The position numbers and the translations under genes are program-made. Of a DNA stretch of 64,000 nucleotides, positions 44,201-58,200 are shown piece by piece. The notes under the pieces were generated by a model. That model was not told the DNA's origin. It made no database searches and was given only the letters and a program-made list of their open reading frames with translations. Numbering within the stretch: the stretch's first letter is position 1; each line of letters opens with the position of its first letter. This stretch comes from Cristatella mucedo. Lineage: Eukaryota; Bryozoa; Phylactolaemata; Cristatellidae. The stretch is taken from the NCBI GenBank assembly GCA_009760855.2, contig WPIO01000062.1, positions 302,501 to 366,500 of the forward strand, given 5' to 3'.

Positions 44201-47200
44201 TTTCAAAGACTACTTTTTTGCTATTGATTTGATAAATTGTCTGTCCATACATACACAGTAAAATGCATCTACTGGGTTCAACCAACCTCTTGATGTGATC
44301 TCAATCAAATAGGTCTATTCATTATTGTCTTACTCTGCAATGACATTTACTAAAATGTCTGTTCAAAGCACCTAAACTATTAAACTTCTATGGATAATAC
44401 TCTACAGTGCTATGTCTTAGGGCCCCGTGCCTATGTACAATGTGCCTAGTCCTCACTTATTCAGGTGGAGGCACAACGTGGGCTATATGTGCAAACTTAA
44501 TGTAATGTAATGTAATGTATCTCCGTCAGTAACCCCACAAAGTCATAAAGACCACGTGGCTGTTACGCAGGAGAGTTTTGCATAGCGCACTCACAGCCTA
44601 AGCGGCTTTCGGTACGCATTCGGTAGCCAACAGACTTCGTCTCACGCAACAAAGAGAAAGTGGGAAGCATAGCAGAGTCAGGAGAGCAGTTGAGGTAGTG
44701 AGTAGCATGGAAGTAGCAGCTCAGGACCGCTGAAAAAGATGTGCCATAGTCGGCAGTTGGAGAGTAGATGTCGTTGCGTAAGAATTGTGGAAGCGAGTTC
44801 CACAGTCTAGGACCTGCAGAGCTAAAGCTTCTGTCGCCAACTGTCTTTAAGCAGAGGAATGGGACAGCTAATTTAACGTTCACACATGTCTACCGCATGC
44901 ATAACGATAGAGGCACATCAGATACTGCTCACTCAAAACTTTAAAGAATATATTTTTCTTGCCCTCCACATACCCGCGCGCTCGCGCTCGTGTGTATGTG
45001 TGTTCAAAGGGCAGTGAGCTAATTACGACTGATAATCGTTATTTGTGGTTCCTGAATTGTAACAGATAGGAACCGATTATGCAATAGTCTATGGCGTAGG
45101 CCGAATAAAAGCCGGCACCATTAGACAGGCAGACATTTGCGATTTCGGACAAGGCATTGGCGTTTAAGCTCATTACATTTCTAGGCCATAAAGCCGTCGA
45201 AGTATGTCATGGCTACTGCTGACCGCATGAAACCGTCCACTGCTGTCAAATAGAGTTTCTACATTACGAATTGGGACCTGTTATGTATGTATGAGTGCTC
45301 TTTGTTGCTGCGAGATTCTGCTGCTGTCGGCACACCAGCAAGCATTGGTGCAGCACCCGCAAGTCGCTAGCCATGCTACAAGGTTAAGCGTTACCAGTAT
45401 ATTTGTGGGGTGACGGCTGAGAATAGCTCCGTTACGAGCACTGAGTTTGCGGCCTAGTTCTGACCAGACGTGGAAGCCGTACATCCCGTGAGTAACGGTG
45501 TGTGTGTGTGTGTGTGTGTCACTCAAAAAAAGCAATAGGCGATTCAAAAGTATTTTGTGCAAACCTGCCACAAGCCACATTTTCCTATTTTCCCTCTTTC
45601 GAGGTCACACAAATTGCCGATTCACTCTCGTTTTAGCTATAGAAGTAGTCTTTCATTACTATTTGCATGCGTGATAGACATTTTTATTTTCAGTTCCGCA
45701 GCGATATTTATAAAAGAAGAGCACAATTCTGGTGTGCAACAAAACTTATGGCAGCCAGTATACATATTACAAACACAGTGGGCCAATGGTCTATGGACTT
45801 GTGAGATAAATGAAACACTCACATTCGCATCAAGAGATGCCACAGCTTCAGCAGCTGATGCTACCGGGATTGACGACTCCGTGAGCCGAACGCCTTGCAA
45901 CATCTCGACGACATCGGTTGCAATCGTAGGGGTCTGGGTCTGGAGTAGTGGTGTGATGCATGCGACCGAATTGTTAAGGCTCTTGGGTAGCACAGGACTG
46001 CTGCCATAATCGCCTCTAAGCTCAGCAGATTGTCTGCAATTGGCAGACAAGCTGCTCCTTACTCGATTTGTTTTCCTCAAGATGGTGTCTGACATGTGCT
46101 GTGATGCAGCGGACAAGATGGCAATCCTGAAAAGCATGTGACAGCTTCATTAAATGAAGTACATGAGGTTTTCTAGCATCCACAACTTGGTCGCATATCA
46201 AAAAGATCGGGACAGAAATAATACACATGACCAATGGGCAGGCACATATTCCGTCCTCGGGTGCAGAAGCTGAATCAAAAGCAAGATCCAGCTGCACAGC
46301 ACAAAGATGGACACAGTGACAGCGACAGAGCACAAAGATGGATAAAGTAAGCAGTTGCTGGTGCTTCAGGACACTAACAAGTGCTTCAGGTACAAGTGAG
46401 GCTGTTACATCTAAAAATGCACAGCACATGCACACATAAAAACGCAGAGTAAAACACGGTGATTAAGCTATATGGTGTCCGGCTGCTCTTAGGTAGATTG
46501 ACCTGGTAGCAACGACATAAAAGTCTTAGTTTAAGGCTGTGGTTGCACAGTGCAATATCTTACCGACAGTACATGATCTGTAGCGCCTGCAGGATATGAA
46601 CCACGGCTTGCTGCTTGGCTCGACTTGTTGCCAGGGTCAGAACCACCTTGGTTAGCGAAGGTCTAGATAGAGACAACCTTTGCCTGCTGTCTAAAGTGGC
46701 ACTGCAATGGCGGCAAGCATCACTAGCCGCCTCGTTACTAACTTCGAGACCTACAATAACATAACGATTATGGATAATGTTTTGCAGTATGTGCACAACC
46801 GCTGTTGTTAACTCAAGAACAGGTCATAAGAAATCAGGAGGCATCTCTACATGCAAGAGCTGACAGTCAAACACGGCAGTAAAGTATAATTCATTCAGGC
46901 ACAATACATCGTGCTAATTGGCTAGTCCGACAGGCATCGGTTTGGCATGTGAGAGTACCAACATTTTCGAACATGAATGGATGACAGACACTTTTCTAAC
47001 ATGCGACTGCACATTTTATCAAGTCCTCATCCAAGAGCAAAGTTTGATGGTGCAAGCTGGGCCTTATCTATTCATCAAGTCAACTTTCCACATTCGTTTT
47101 CTCATGGACATGCTGCACAATGCAGACACTACATGCAGATTAGAGATTCCGGTCTCACCGACTGCCTAAACACATTTGACTTGCCAAAGCTGAAAAAGAT

Positions 47201-50200
47201 GCCTTTCTTGGGCGACAGTCGGCTCACAATCAGCACTATACCAGCAAGCTACAAGTGTTTCGGCTGTGCAACACGGATCCACAAGTGTAAGGTAGGAACA
47301 CTTTTGAAATAGATTTCTTTGCACCGTATGCAAACACTTACTAACGATGTCGAGAGTTGTGCAAAGCATTCTAGCCCTGCAGTCAGGGGGTGAGACAGGA
47401 GCTTGAGCATGACAAGTGTGTGCTATAAGCTCCCAGTAGCTGCTCAGTTTGACTTGTGGCTTCTCACCTGTGCTATTTAGCAGTGCTGACATTCCCAAAG
47501 GATCTCTGGACAGGGCAAACGGCACGGGCTCTTGTGTAGCAGGTACAGCTATGCCGGCTGCAGCCCAGGCGATGCTGTGTGACGAACCACAGGCAACACG
47601 AGTGATCTTGTAGCCACCTAGGCCGTGGACGAGTGTTGGGCGCTTGCTCACAACCATTGTACCGTTGCCCTGCTGGCCGTGATCGTTGTCACCCCAGGCA
47701 TACACCTGTGTAGCAGCAGCAGTAGGACAGCATAGGCCAAAGCATGTGGGCAAGCACATGTCGGCAGCAGCTCATATACCCAGGGAGCAGAAAACACTTC
47801 TAGCTGCCGAATATGAGTCAAGCCCGAAAGCCATGAACGTACCAGGCCTGCCTCAGTCACTGCCATACAATGCAATGCACCAACAGCAACGTGCACCACT
47901 TTGCCTTTGATGCCCTCGACTGCCTGCGGCTTACGCACGTGCGCATCAGTGCCATGCCCGAGCCTGTAGTAGTCACCTTTACCCCTGCAATATTGACAGG
48001 AAGGCTGGGGCATTACATATCTAGCATCAATTAAGTATCAGCGAATGATGACTGGTAACAAGTTAGTTTGAAGTTGCTGGTGAGGTTTCAGTCTAGCACA
48101 AGCACACGTGGATGTAAGGTATTCAGAAAGTTTAGATACATTCATTCACAAACAAAAAGTCAATGCAAAACAATGGCAGGTCGTTAGAAAAGGCTCCTCT
48201 TACACATCGATCAAAACAGGTATAGTAGCTCCTAATGGAAAAACTGGCTGACATACCAGGTCCAGACCTGACCATCTCTCGTGAGAGCAAGCGAAAACTG
48301 AGCACCACACTCAATCTGCACCACGCCAAGGGCTGTCAGGCGCTCCACCAGCTGTGGGGTCGAGCACCCTTCACTTCCACCACGGCCAAGCTTGCCGAAG
48401 TCTCCGTCACCCCACGAGTAAACAAGCCCATCATCTGTGAGTGCAAGCGTCTGTGCATCACGACTGCCACATGCCACCTGCACCACTCTCTGACCAGCAA
48501 GTGCTTTGACCTGTGAGGATCAAATCAAACATACTGTACAAACGCCATAGCAAGGAGCCATAGTAGCTGGAATAATAAGATTACCATAACATTACTACTC
48601 GGGGTGGGCAGAAACAAATTCTAGCACATCTCCAAGCCTTCTCCAAGGAACGTGTCCCATCTGACAAAGTACTTCAATGTACGTGCATGACTGGGCTTAC
48701 CTGTTTGGGCCTCAGCTGAGTCGCATTATCACCATGTCCGAGACGGCCATACTCGCCCAATCCCCAAGTGTACAGCTCTCCGTTGGAGACGATGCATGCA
48801 CTGTGGCTGCTCCCAGCAGCAATATCTCGCACGCGCTTTGATCTCAATGCTTCGACCAGGCAAGGTCGGTCACAGCTCCTATCCAGATGAAACAAATAAA
48901 GAACATGAGTTGTGTGGCGATTTGTGATGGCAAGACATGAGGTCAGAACTCCTGTAGCACTTCAGAGTGGCAACTCACGCGCGACTGTAGTGCCCCAGCT
49001 TGCCATCGTCGCCTTCGCCCCAAGAGAAAACTTTGCCGTCGACTGTAAGTGCGAGTGCATGCCTGCCACCCGAGTGAACGGCGACCTTCTTTATGACATA
49101 CTGTGAAAGGGAAACCAATTGGGAAGGTATGGCTACGGTAGCCTCTAGAGGTGGTGAAGGGCCGAGCCCAAGGCGGCCGCCTCCTGTTTCACCGCAGGCA
49201 AACACCTTGCCGTCTTGTGTGACTACAAACAAAAGAGCAAAAATCTTCTACCAAAGAAGGTGGCAGCCAGTGAGAATATTCCACCACAGCAGCTGTGAAC
49301 AATAACAGGCACTAGGTGACAACATGCTGAAAAGATAAGCTAGCTTACCACAGAACAGACTTTTCGATCCACCAACGATCTGGATGCACCTCAGAGCAGA
49401 CAGTGTCTCGTTGAGTATAGGAAGCTTGACCTAAGTAACAGTGTAAATAGCAAAGATGAAACTGAGTTGTCACCAAAACCAGGCAGCTATGCTTGACTAA
49501 TGTGGACGTGGACAGCTTTGGATCGTTTAATCTAATTTCATAGGCTACCAGCAACAGCAGAACAGAGTAGATATGCAAAGACCATCAACACACTGCTAAT
49601 CACGTCATAAAATAACTCAAAACCAAATCACCCTAGAGAAACCAAGACATTTCTCAAATGCTCGATTATTGTTCCAGCAAAAAGTGACCTGCTATATGGA
49701 TGATTCTTCAGTTATTGCAGACAAACAGCCGACGGGAAGACGATGGCACTGCTGTCAACACACCTTTGAGCCCTTGGGTCCACCCAGCTGATCCTTATCG
49801 TTTAAGCCCCAGACAAAAACGTGAGTCTGCACATCCTTAAGCAGTGAGCCAGGAGCAGCATGGTGGCCCGAATAGAAGGCACCACAGTCTGGTGGAGACT
49901 GACGATGCCAAGCAGGGTGTGGCAGAGTTTCGCCAGCTGGTGCCCTGTAGAGTAGACCAGAGCACTCGTAGCCATCAGTGTCCGAAGCCAGATAGCTGTA
50001 CGTGGTGATCGATGAAGAGTAAGCAACATCATCATCTGTTTCAGGATCTGGATCAAGTCGCCCGGTTATGGTCAGGCCTCGTACTTTGCAATCGATACCA
50101 CTGTTCTTACACTGCTTGATTGCAATGTGAATAAACCGGTAATACTACAAAAACAAGACACTCGGGTAAGCTATTACAAAATATCAGTAAGATAAAAGAT

Positions 50201-52175
50201 GGCCGATGCATACAGGATTTTGGCATTTACAGGATAGCGCAAAGCACAATCATTCCAACACCAGTAGCACGTCTCGTCCAGAAGCATGTGGTGCGTTCTT
50301 TACCTGGGCAACATCCCGCAGCAGTATCACCGTGGTTGGGTCACCATTAGGTGTTGATGGAATCGAGACAGACTGTAGCTCATCAAGAGTATTGCTGCTG
50401 CTGCCAGCAGACACCACAATCAGTGTCGGCATATAGCTTGCATCTAGTGGGTCGACTCGCATCGTCAGCAAAGCCACAGACACATTGGGCTGCATTTCCA
50501 GACAAATCCAATGCTATAAGGTAAATAATAAGGTAGGAGCAACAATGCAGATCTATGTAAAGTGGATACCTAATGTTACTATGGCCTTGTCGCTTGGTCT
50601 GAGAACTGACTAAAGAAGTGCAACAGCAGGACGTCCTCTGAGTAGCAGCACAGGCATGATTGCGGGTTAATGCCTCCCCATCATGTCCGCATGCAGAACC
50701 CATTGCAAGCTCTCTTTGCCAGCTCTCTTTACAGGCAGAAACCATGCACAATGCAAGACCTTGCAACCAAAACTTCAGCATTTACCACAACAGAATACAA
50801 GTAGTTGCACTGACCACCAGGATGTCTAGTTGTGAATCATGCATATGGCACAGTGCAACCGCATCAATAACACACAACCAGTCAAAAGAAAATGGCACTG
50901 CAACCAGACACCATATCATAAATAGCACACTCAGATAAAAATGAGCTATTGATTCACAGCAGCACTCGCATTAAAGCAGCTACGGCATATCTACAGGCTC
51001 CACGAGTATACATATTTTCAAACTGGTGAGATCTGGCTATCTCAATACTCCGAGACAAGAGTAAAAAGATGAGAGAAAAGGATGATTTGAACAAACGCAG
51101 CACAACAGACCTGCTGAAGAGATAGTTTCAGCAGTTAAATGCTTGAGTAGTAACACAGTTACTGTAATAAGAAATATGCCAAAAAAGCATGTTGAGGCTT
51201 CCGAGAAGAAATAAGGCAAAAGCTGTAGTGTAGTACGGGGTGCCTTCAATGAAGAAACTATATGGCTTACTTGGCCTTGACTACCAGAGCTCTGCCAGAT
51301 CGAACCATCATCAGCAAATAGCCTGGCTGCATGTCGCTCCCTGGATGATGCCGTAATGTTGCACACACACTTCTGCCACTCGTTGACCAGAACCGATAGG
51401 CCGGAAGCACCTGCAGAGCTGGGTTCAAAATTACTGCTTGCATGGCGGGACCCAAGCCTAGAACTGGCCGAGTGTCTGCCTGGCTGACCAGCAAATATTG
51501 CAGCCGAGCCTGTAATAGAAAGTGCTAAGAGTAAACAAGCAAGAATTTAACACATCATGCTTTCTGCCAGTACAAGGGTTAGGACTCCTTGCTGCTCATA
51601 ATCACCAGATACTGAGGTTTCACTTAAGGGCCACCGATACTCCTCAGTGCAAATCTGTTGGCATTGGTGTCCCATATGACAAACGCCATGCCCCCCTTTT
51701 TAAATCTTTCTTTCTTTCTCCCATGTTAGTAGAAGCTGGTGCCCCATGAAGGCAGTAGCATTGGTAGATAAAACCACTGGTCAATTATGCCAATTTTACA
51801 GTGTTGGTTAATACTGCCTCAACCCGTATCATCGGAAAACGTGAAATTTATTGATGTAGGTAGAATATTCGTTTAAGCAGTTGCACATCAAGCAAAAATG
51901 GCAACACTAAGCAGTTATTTCAAGTGATAACAGCACAAATAAATAGTTACTACCATTTCAAATAATTCAGCACGGTAGTGCTAGAGAATGATGAGTGATC
52001 CCTTTAGAGTGCTCAGTGTGACATAAATCCGGCTTCAGTGTGACATAAATCCGGCTTGATTGTTTTTGTTCATACGTAATTAATGGATCACCCATCACAT
52101 ATTCCCTTTGCAACACATTTAAAGCGCCTAGAAAGAGATTGAGTTCTCTGAGGGCGCTTTATCAAGTGCATTATT

Positions 52176-52206
<31 letters not shown>

Positions 52207-55200
52207 TGTGTGCTCAGGTTAAGTGGGAACAGCACTGACTGGTTCAGGATGAGGCTAGATTGGAGAATGTTTGCCGGTCGCTCACATTTTTATGGGTTAA
52301 AAACGTCAGCTGTATGTATAGTGCAAGTGCAAAACAGCAACATTTGAAGGAGCATACCCTTGTGCTATTTGTAAACAAGATTCAACTCCTTTGGAAGTAC
52401 TATGCTCACTATATCTTTGCAAAAAGCTGGTTCCCACACATTGTGGGCTCTATCCTCATACATAATGGTTGCAAACACAACTTTTGTACTGGGTCAAAGA
52501 ATATGCTTTGTCTTAATCATGAGGCCATCTAACTTAATCATGAGGCCATCTAACTGTAACTCCCCTTCCGGAGTCTTTCGATCACCAGCAAAACATTTGG
52601 ACTTTAGCATGTACCGTACATATAGGTAAAAAATCAGGAGTGGTACGTTAGGCAACAAGAGAATGTATGCATTTACGATAACGGCATGTGTATTGAAACA
52701 GCCATTCAATCAGGATCGTATCAACCGTATTTACACCAGCACTCATTTCTCATGTCTTAGTTCAATAAAAAAAAAAACTAATAGCATATAGGGCAGAGTA
52801 GCACATGTGCATAAATCGTTGCCTTCGTGCTGAAAAAGAAATAGAACAAGAGAAAAGAAAAGCCCCAGAACAGGTATTGGATAGATCATTTGGAAACCCT
52901 CAATAAATAGCACTAAATTTGATTACCTGGTTCTGCTATTCGACTGAATGGATGACGATGTGATTTTCTCAAGCGAAAGCATGGTTCGCAGAAATCGAAG
53001 TCGAGGCATACTTTGCACTTATATCGAGCTCCAGTAATTGGGTTCACTCGGCAGCCATCACACCTAAAAATGGATGGAACAATGCATTGATATATAATCC
53101 ATTAGTCCTAAGAGAACAATCTCCATTCAGGTGCTTCATATATGCCACGAGGCTCTAGCCCAGCACCTCGGCCGTAAGATACATTCACCTTGACCTTGGC
53201 CGGGGCAAGCACCTCAACCACTGGGCCAAACCAATGATGGCAAAGATGACATCGACATGCAGACAGAAGCAAATAGCTGATTCTAAGAGCTTTGCACAAC
53301 AGAATGCCGGAATCAGTTTTCCAAGGAAACCCATACCAGGGGGTGATGACGAGCAGTAAGCGATCCTTATAATCGTAGAAACAGATAGTGGAGCTCTAAA
53401 GTGAGCCTCATAATTACTTAGCTTAGGTTAATTTTGGTATACCAGAGAAAAACGTGGTTTAACGTCTGTCTTCGAAAGGATGGTTGCGGGGTAACTTAAC
53501 AGAAGATGGGCAGCTTACGGAATAGATGCATTAGCTGATGCACATGTTCCAATTTACGTTGACTGACTCAAAAAAGAAAGGGTCAAATAGTAAGAAACTG
53601 GTAAGCTAAGTAAGACATTAAAGCAGAGTTTTGGTGGTGATGGTCTTTAATCAGAACAACAACAGCCAACAGCGGTTTGTCGAGAATGAACAGAACCAAA
53701 ATCAGAACTGGCAAAAAGCTCCGGACACATGGTTGAACCTGCAAGTAGATTCAACTCAAAAAAAGACAGAGTACACGAGAGGGTAATAAATACTAGAAAT
53801 GCAAGCAATAACCAGTAAAAATGAACTGGTTTGATTACACCAGAGCAAACTAATGCTCTCAGATGTACAGAAAGAAGCCGTCTGTAAATTGGCATTATGC
53901 TTAACAATACCATTCAAAGCAGCCTGTGTCTTACGTGACGTCAGGGTGCACACACGGCACATGCTCCATTTCTGAAATGACACCCGTCCAGTGAGCCTGC
54001 TGTGGAAATTCAACCGTCAGATCACGGCCGTTAGCACTGAATGCAGTCACCGTGCCCACACAGCCGTGTGTCACGGACCCCCACTTGTAGCGTGGAGTGT
54101 TAACTGATGGCTTCACACGCACACGGTCTCCTATTTTGAAGGGCTGTGCAACAGGTGCTAAAAAAGACATTGAGCACCACACAAATACCTAGCACATAGG
54201 CATCCGACTTCTCTGCTAAATCACTTAAAAAGTCAATGACGGCTGCCTTTCAGCAGTAGCACCTACCAAGTGACCTGCTGGCAAAGCCGAGTAGTTCGAC
54301 GTTGATGTAACGAACCCAGTATGTGCTACCTTTACGTTGCCAATTCGCAAGCACGTTCAGGTCATGAAGCCCATCATGATCAAGCTACAAGAACACCAGA
54401 AATAAAGTGCTCCACACTCAGGCCATAGCAAACCCACATTAAGGCCATGCACGACTAGGCACAAAAATTGTCTTTGCATGCTAACATATTGTGCCAAACA
54501 TGACGAACAGATTAGCAGACAATAAAGTCTTGCTAATTTTGTTGGACATTTTAGTATGCCTTCTGTCAAAAACCTAGTTCAGAGATGAACCGGTATTACG
54601 GTCGTATCGTCCAGGTACTAAGTACAGTCGGTCCAGATCTAGCAGCAAAAGTGATAAGCAAATCGAAACAGTTGATTGCAGTAGCCTATCGTAAGCCTTT
54701 GACGAATATCTTTATAAAATGGCAAAGGATAAGCAACGGTTAAAGGCGAGTTGTAGTAAGGGGGTACATTTTCCAAGAATATAGAACAGTACAGAAGCAG
54801 GCTGCTGATGAACAGCAAGCCATACAGAAGAGAAGAACTACTGTCACGCATCTCTGCCAGCATGACAGCCAAGAACAGGGCAATAGGTGGGATGTGAATT
54901 GAATCCTTGATTCCAAATGACATGCTAATTATGAACTGTGTAATCGATACAAAAGCTGAATCACACAAACAAGCCAAAAAGTGCAGTTGCAAGACCGCCT
55001 TACCTTTACCACGTAGCCAATGTCACCTTCACTCACACCCTCATAACTGCGGCTGCACCGAACAGTCATTCCAACCTGAAGGTTATCTCGAACATAAACT
55101 GCATAGTCGTCATCATTTGTGAAGCTGCAAGCTCGCTTAAATGGACACTGCCCAACCTGGACATTCGAGGCAACCTGTAACGTAGTTTTGTAATAGCACT

Positions 55201-58200
55201 GAGGCTAGCTACCCCAAATAAAATTGGTTGCCAACGACCAATGGCCGGGCACAACCACGTGGATTAATTATTTTACAGCCATTGCACCACAATTTATATA
55301 GGATTGTTTGGTGTAACATTTAGCAATCTGCCTATATGCAGTGCCCTTCTTCACCTTAGCTAAATTCTGCAGCGATGTAACTTCAAGGTCACTGCATAAA
55401 AGTGCTAGCACCACGGATTTTGGGGTCCCCCTACCACTGCTACTTAAAGAAGCAATTTCTGGTCAAACCATAGAAGCAAAACAGATGGTAATACAGGGAA
55501 AGGCAGATGGAGCCAAGAGGGAAGAGAGCATGCAGAGAAAGAAGATATTTGCCTGGGCTGAGCATGCTATACAGTGGTGACCAAATTTGGCAAAAAACGA
55601 ATTTGGCCAAGATCATCAAAAAGCACCATGAACATCAGAGAAAGTTAGTCGAGTTGAACTCATACAGTTTGGACCGTACACTGTACACGCCAGCACAAAA
55701 ACCCAGCAAGACTGCCTAAAATGGCTAACGCACAGAAAAAAAATTCAGATTTAGGAATAAAAAACGTTACTGCAATGTGCTGTGCTCCCGTACATTACAG
55801 AGAATAAGCCTACGGAAGATGTTAGGAAAACTTTAGTACAATTATATCACTTTTAGTGCTAAAATGAACTTATACAACCACGATAGAAAATAACTCTGGC
55901 TTAGAAAGAAATAAGCCTCAGCATCATCTGGCTTCATATCGTTCTCGAATGTCCTGAATAACGATTCTTTGGATATGACATGCCCCAACCGAGCTATGAC
56001 CCTTCTATCCACTTCACTCCAGATACCCTCAGTGAGATTAATATATGAAGATTGACTGGGCTACTTCATTAGCATAATGGCTCTAAACTAAATTCGACAG
56101 AACACGAGAAAAATATCGAACACCTTTTGCATACATGATTAAGCTCATTCAAACCTATTTGGAAAGAAAATTGTCCAAGAATGTTCATAGCTACTATTGT
56201 GTTCTGAAGTATTTCTAAATAAAAGTTTAGCATCACAATTTTCAGTATCCACTTCCGAAGTAGTCCCATAACATGACTCATATGCAGCCAAATTTCACCG
56301 TCTTCTGAAGACCATTATCATTGAAACCCTCATTGCCCGTACTGTACGCATTTTCAGTTAGCAAATTAGCCAATTTACTCCCATCGTCCCATTCAATTTT
56401 GATCAGTGTCTTTGCAGGTCCAGTGTGCCCTACCCTTAGCCCACTCTAAAGGATTCACTTTATGCTTGATGGTCAGAAATGGCTACATTGTTTCGTGTTC
56501 CAAGCAAACATACCTTGTTCATCGATGCCTAATCGTATCCCTACCGAATAGCTTCCCAGTAGGGGCCTGAAGGCTTTGAGCATGAACCATCACAGATGTG
56601 AAATGATGCCTTAAGTTTCACTCTTTTCCAGTCTCCCTTAGTGAGTCCAGAGACATCGTGTGGCAGGGTCTCTTTTCGTTATTCATGATACCGGTGGCAG
56701 CGACTTTCTTCGGCTGTATCTCGAAGTCTCACCAATCAAAAGTGTGTAGCGATTGCAACGATACCAAGTCCGGTTTGAAACAAAGCCCACATCTGGCCAT
56801 TCGTAAAGGAAGTCAGCTAGATGGTATTAGGCATGCCGATTGGTCATAGCTTGAGGCAAGGAAATGAGCATAACCGTTGCACTGCTGCTTATGAAAAAAC
56901 AGAAGAATCCTCCATTCCTAAGTCTTAAGTGTGTTGCATGAGGCTTTTGCATGATTACATGAGGCGATTAACGCATTCCTAATTTTTTTTAGAGTTAAAC
57001 TGACACTAAGATAAACAGCTAAAAAATTACATTAATAGTTAAAATGGCAAGTTTAAGAGGGATTAAAGAGCTTTTCCAGGCAGATTTTTAAGTGAAGTCT
57101 AAGTGAACCTTGTGTCACACGCCTACAGGTTGAGGCTTAGCCCCATACCAAGATCCAGGAAATGCCTTTGAACAAGCCAAGTTTTTCAAATTTAAGAAGC
57201 CTAAAGAAATGTTTACACCTAGTGTGCAAGGATAAGCAAAACAGTCAAGCTAAAGCTCATTCTCCTTCGATTCACATTTAATGCTACACCAAGTCGCAAT
57301 AGCAAACAGAGATTCACCATATAGCACAAGAACTGTGCTATAAAAAATAGTAGCAGCTGGCATCAAACCCGATGTCAGTTCGTATTTAAAACTGTATGCG
57401 CTTCTTGCTCACGGCTCAGGAACAGGGTTGATATGTCGTCATGAGATGAGCATTTAAAAAATCTAGCAGATCTGACCATATGCTCACCTGGTCGTCAACC
57501 TTCAAGGTGACGAGATTTTTTATCTAGTATTTTTATACTTGTTTGATGACTTTTGTTGTACAACGGACTGAGACCTAGTGGCAGTAGAAAAAGTTAAGGT
57601 TGGCTGATTTAACACTAATTATCATAGGGCCAGGAGAGCCTTAACAGCTTTTGCCAGCTCTTGCAGTGGGAAATGAAGAATTGCCTGCTGCATGATGAAA
57701 AACCATATTCTGGGTCTGCATCCAACCCTTGGGCTCAAACCCAGCAGTAGCAGTCTGAAAACAAGTCACACTCACGTCAGCCCAGTCGTCATCATCCACT
57801 TCTGCTTCCTCAGAACTGGAACACGAGTCGTCATGGAGCAAGGTCCTAGTGTGGCCGGGATATCTGACCGATGACTCAAATAGAGGCACTGCAGACATGC
57901 CATCACTACCTGTGCCATCATCCGACTGGGCGTCGGAGCTATCTTCAGAAAACGATGGTAGGGGTGACTCGTTCCCATGCTCGACAAGCCAACCTACCAG
58001 TGACTCAACACCATTGGCTCTGCTACCGAGAGCAGTACCAACTGATGAGTGGTGTGAAGGGCTCAGAATGCTCTCTGAAATAGTGCATTTAAACCTTTAG
58101 CACCCATGCATAATTGTTGCATTGATGACAAACAACAGAAAAACCATTAGCAGTCACCAGACAGGCAACCCTTGCCATGGCATATAACATATAAACATGG

